A stretch of 64,000 bases of DNA from the NCBI RefSeq assembly GCF_001661495.1, contig NZ_BDDT01000001.1, forward strand, positions 682,001 through 746,000. The letters run 5' to 3'. The DNA is from Pseudoalteromonas prydzensis. GTDB taxonomy: Bacteria; Pseudomonadota; Gammaproteobacteria; Enterobacterales; Alteromonadaceae. Shown in pieces: positions 62,576 to 64,000 of the stretch. The position numbers were made by a program, and so were the translations under genes. The notes beneath the pieces were generated by a model that was given only the letters and a program-made list of their open reading frames with translations, was not told the DNA's origin and searched no databases. The stretch's first letter is position 1. Each line of letters begins with the position of its first letter.

Positions 62576-63301
62576 ATGTGGCAGCCTAAGTTAAATGTAT
62601 TGTTGATGGTCGGTGCACTTAGCATCAGTGGTATTGCGCATGCGGGGCTCGAAGAAGGTATCCTCGCTGCTAACGAAGGACAATTTGAAGAGGCACTCAA
62701 GGAGTTTCGTTATCTTGCAGATAAGGGCTATGCACCTGGTATGTATGAACTTGGCCAGCTCTATGAAGGAGGCCATGGCGTAACCCGTGACTACCACAAA
62801 GCAGCTGAACTGTACCAACAAGGCGTTAAGCAACAACATGTTGACTCAATGTTTGCATTAGCAGTGCTTTATCAAGAAGGCAAAGGTGTAAAGCTTGATA
62901 AACAAATGTCAGTCACCCTATTTAAACAAGCAGCTGAGAAAAACATGCCTGCGGCACAGTTTAACTTAGGCGTTATGTATGCCAATGGTGATGGCGTTGC
63001 GCAAGATTACAAAGAGGCGATGCGCTGGTATGAAAAAGCCGCTGGCAATAACTATACACTGGCCCAGTTTAATATGGCGCTCATGTATTTTGAAGGCCAT
63101 GGAGTCGAAAAAAATATCGAAAAGTCATATATATGGAACACCGTGGCGGAATACAATGGCAATTTAGATGCAAGCCACAGTCGCAAGTTAGACGAGCGCA
63201 AACTGATGCCTGCGCAAATCACTGAAGCAAAAGAAAAAGCAGATGCCTTATATGAGAAAATTCTAGCTGGTCTTTATGCTGGCGAAGGCAGAATGTTTTA
63301 A
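62576..63301 (+). CDS. Exported Sel1-repeat (SLR) protein
   Basis: A 241-residue protein with signal peptide (cleavage near I-A-H-A, about residue 23) and four Sel1-like repeats between about 35 and 185. These are recognisable as A-x-x-x-x-L-G-x-x-Y-x-x-G-x-G-V-x-x-D-x-x-x-A: E-L-G-Q-L-Y-E-G-G-H-G-V-T-R-D-Y, A-L-A-V-L-Y-Q-E-G-K-G-V, N-L-G-V-M-Y-A-N-G-D-G-V and N-M-A-L-M-Y-F-E-G-H-G-V. Sel1 repeats form a superhelix for protein binding; exported forms often serve as periplasmic scaffolds. The start has GGAGG about 8 bases upstream. A hairpin terminator follows. No partner is encoded next to it. Confidence 0.9.
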   Translation: MWQPKLNVLLMVGALSISGIAHAGLEEGILAANEGQFEEALKEFRYLADKGYAPGMYELGQLYEGGHGVTRDYHKAAELYQQGVKQQHVDSMFALAVLYQEGKGVKLDKQMSVTLFKQAAEKNMPAAQFNLGVMYANGDGVAQDYKEAMRWYEKAAGNNYTLAQFNMALMYFEGHGVEKNIEKSYIWNTVAEYNGNLDASHSRKLDERKLMPAQITEAKEKADALYEKILAGLYAGEGRMF

Positions 63302-63317
63302 TCGTCAGCTTTACAGC

Positions 63318-63350
63318 CTGTACTTGGCGCCCTTATGGGCGTAAGTACAG
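63318..63350. terminator. Hairpin overlapping the aldehyde dehydrogenase stop
   Basis: CTGTACTT pairs with AAGTACAG and encloses an inner GGCGCCC/GGGCG stem, 16 bases after the Sel1 stop. It is followed on the plus strand by TTTTAATATTTTC. The stop of the convergent aldehyde dehydrogenase (63333-63335) lies inside the hairpin, so it can serve both genes. Confidence 0.7.
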
Positions 63351-64000
63351 CCATTTTAATATTTTCATTAACAGTGTGTTCTGCGCCAATAGCATGCCAA
63401 GTTTAGGATTAAAATTACCTGTTCTTAAGGTGTTACGGGCATGGCTAAAAGTTAAAAACCCTTCTTTACCATGATAATGCCCCATCCCAGATGGACCTAT
63501 ACCACCAAATGGCGCGTCATCGGCTGTAACTTGCATTAAAGTATCATTAATAGCAAATGTACCACTTTGTGTGTGGTATTGAATATACGCATTGGTTTGT
63601 TTATTTTGCCCCATAATATACAAAGCAAGTGGCTGAGGCCGCTGATTTATATAATCAATCGCGTCACTGAGTTGCTGGTAAGGAACTATGGCGAGGATTG
63701 GCCCAAACAACTCCTCTTGCATCAACTTCATCGTGTCGTTTACGTCTGTGACAATATGTAAGCCTAAGCGATGTTTTGCCGCATCACTTTGATTCTCTTC
63801 CAGTGGTTTGATTATTTGCGCGCCGTGCTGCTGCGCATCGGTTAATAGTGTAGTTAAGCGTGCAAAATGATGATCATTGATAACTGACGTTAAGTTTTTA
63901 CCCTCCACGCCTAATTTATAATGCTTTTTATATAAACCACATAGGCTTTTCACAAATTGATGCTGTAACTTGTCAGGCACTAAAACATAATCAGGCGCGA
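63333..64000 (-). CDS. Aldehyde dehydrogenase, coniferyl-type, C-terminal part (window edge)
   Basis: The frame is open to the right edge of the window, so this is the C-terminal 221 residues or so of a protein expected to be about 470 residues. It begins A-P-D-Y-V-L-V-P-D-K, a normal ALDH segment just after the catalytic Cys region. It has E-E-L-F-G-P-I-L (the conserved E-x-F-G-P), F-A-I-N-D-T, A-P-F-G-G-I-G-P-S-G-M-G-H-Y-H-G-K-E-G-F and F-S-H-A-R, the pattern of coniferyl-aldehyde and long-chain class-3-type dehydrogenases. The N-terminal half with the catalytic Cys lies outside this window. Function: NAD(P)-dependent oxidation of an aldehyde to an acid. Confidence 0.88.
   Translation of the reverse strand, partial: APDYVLVPDKLQHQFVKSLCGLYKKHYKLGVEGKNLTSVINDHHFARLTTLLTDAQQHGAQIIKPLEENQSDAAKHRLGLHIVTDVNDTMKLMQEELFGPILAIVPYQQLSDAIDYINQRPQPLALYIMGQNKQTNAYIQYHTQSGTFAINDTLMQVTADDAPFGGIGPSGMGHYHGKEGFLTFSHARNTLRTGNFNPKLGMLLAQNTLLMKILKWLYLRP

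Overview
The window reads as chromosome of a marine gammaproteobacterium of the Alteromonadales, most like Pseudoalteromonas. This is inferred from gene content and moderately low GC: two TonB-dependent receptors, a TonB receptor/flavin-halogenase cassette, feoAB, pqiABC, a fadE under a FadR-type operator, and dense short operons. No rRNA, tRNA, CRISPR array, intact IS or complete prophage was seen.

Layout. 1-1.1 kb is a small accessory patch: a PIN-domain protein, the 3' tail (domains V-VI) of a group II intron on the minus strand, and the first 26 or so residues of a Phd/YefM antitoxin. 1.1-7.6 kb is an iron-uptake block on the minus strand: OmpR-type regulator, sensor kinase, TonB receptor, DUF3649, a PepSY membrane protein broken by one in-frame TGA, and DUF3325. 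7.7-10.3 kb holds a small acidic protein, the zinc-free ribosomal protein pair L31B/L36B behind a Zur-box-like site, cytochrome b562 and an orphan sugar-binding-type periplasmic protein. 10.3-15.1 kb is a three-gene operon that appears to make and recycle the compatible solute glucosylglycerate, including a fused glycerate kinase/phosphatase. 15.3-17.2 kb is upp-uraA. 17.4-20.1 kb has an orphan solute-binding protein and an oxidoreductase/kinase pair.

20.5-28.4 kb is one very large secreted SpvB/FG-GAP/RHS protein with a variable C-terminal domain resembling ADP-ribosyltransferases, followed by a 4-bp-overlapping gene that is probably its immunity protein. 28.8-31.0 kb is fadE. 31.5-37.6 kb is a TonB receptor followed by two flavin-dependent tryptophan-halogenase-family proteins. 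37.6-47.6 kb carries ybaK, feoAB, a yiaW/yiaV-like pair, dnaK-dnaJ with a sigma-32-type promoter, a thioesterase and another orphan solute-binding protein. 47.7-51.2 kb is pqiABC. 51.2-60.0 kb has GNAT, Nudix and MDR genes and a tripartite RND efflux operon facing its LysR-type regulator. The right end has a GGDEF protein, a lipoprotein, a Sel1-repeat protein and the 3' part of an aldehyde dehydrogenase.

The most interesting non-coding signal is at 62.1-62.45 kb: a Fur-box-like site, a near-consensus sigma-70 promoter and a strong terminator frame a transcript of about 257 nt that contains a 13-nt match (one mismatch) to the core of the iron-responsive small RNA RyhB. With feoAB, the TonB-receptor block and its two-component system, this suggests a shared iron-starvation response. 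All function calls come from motif recognition only; no database search was possible.
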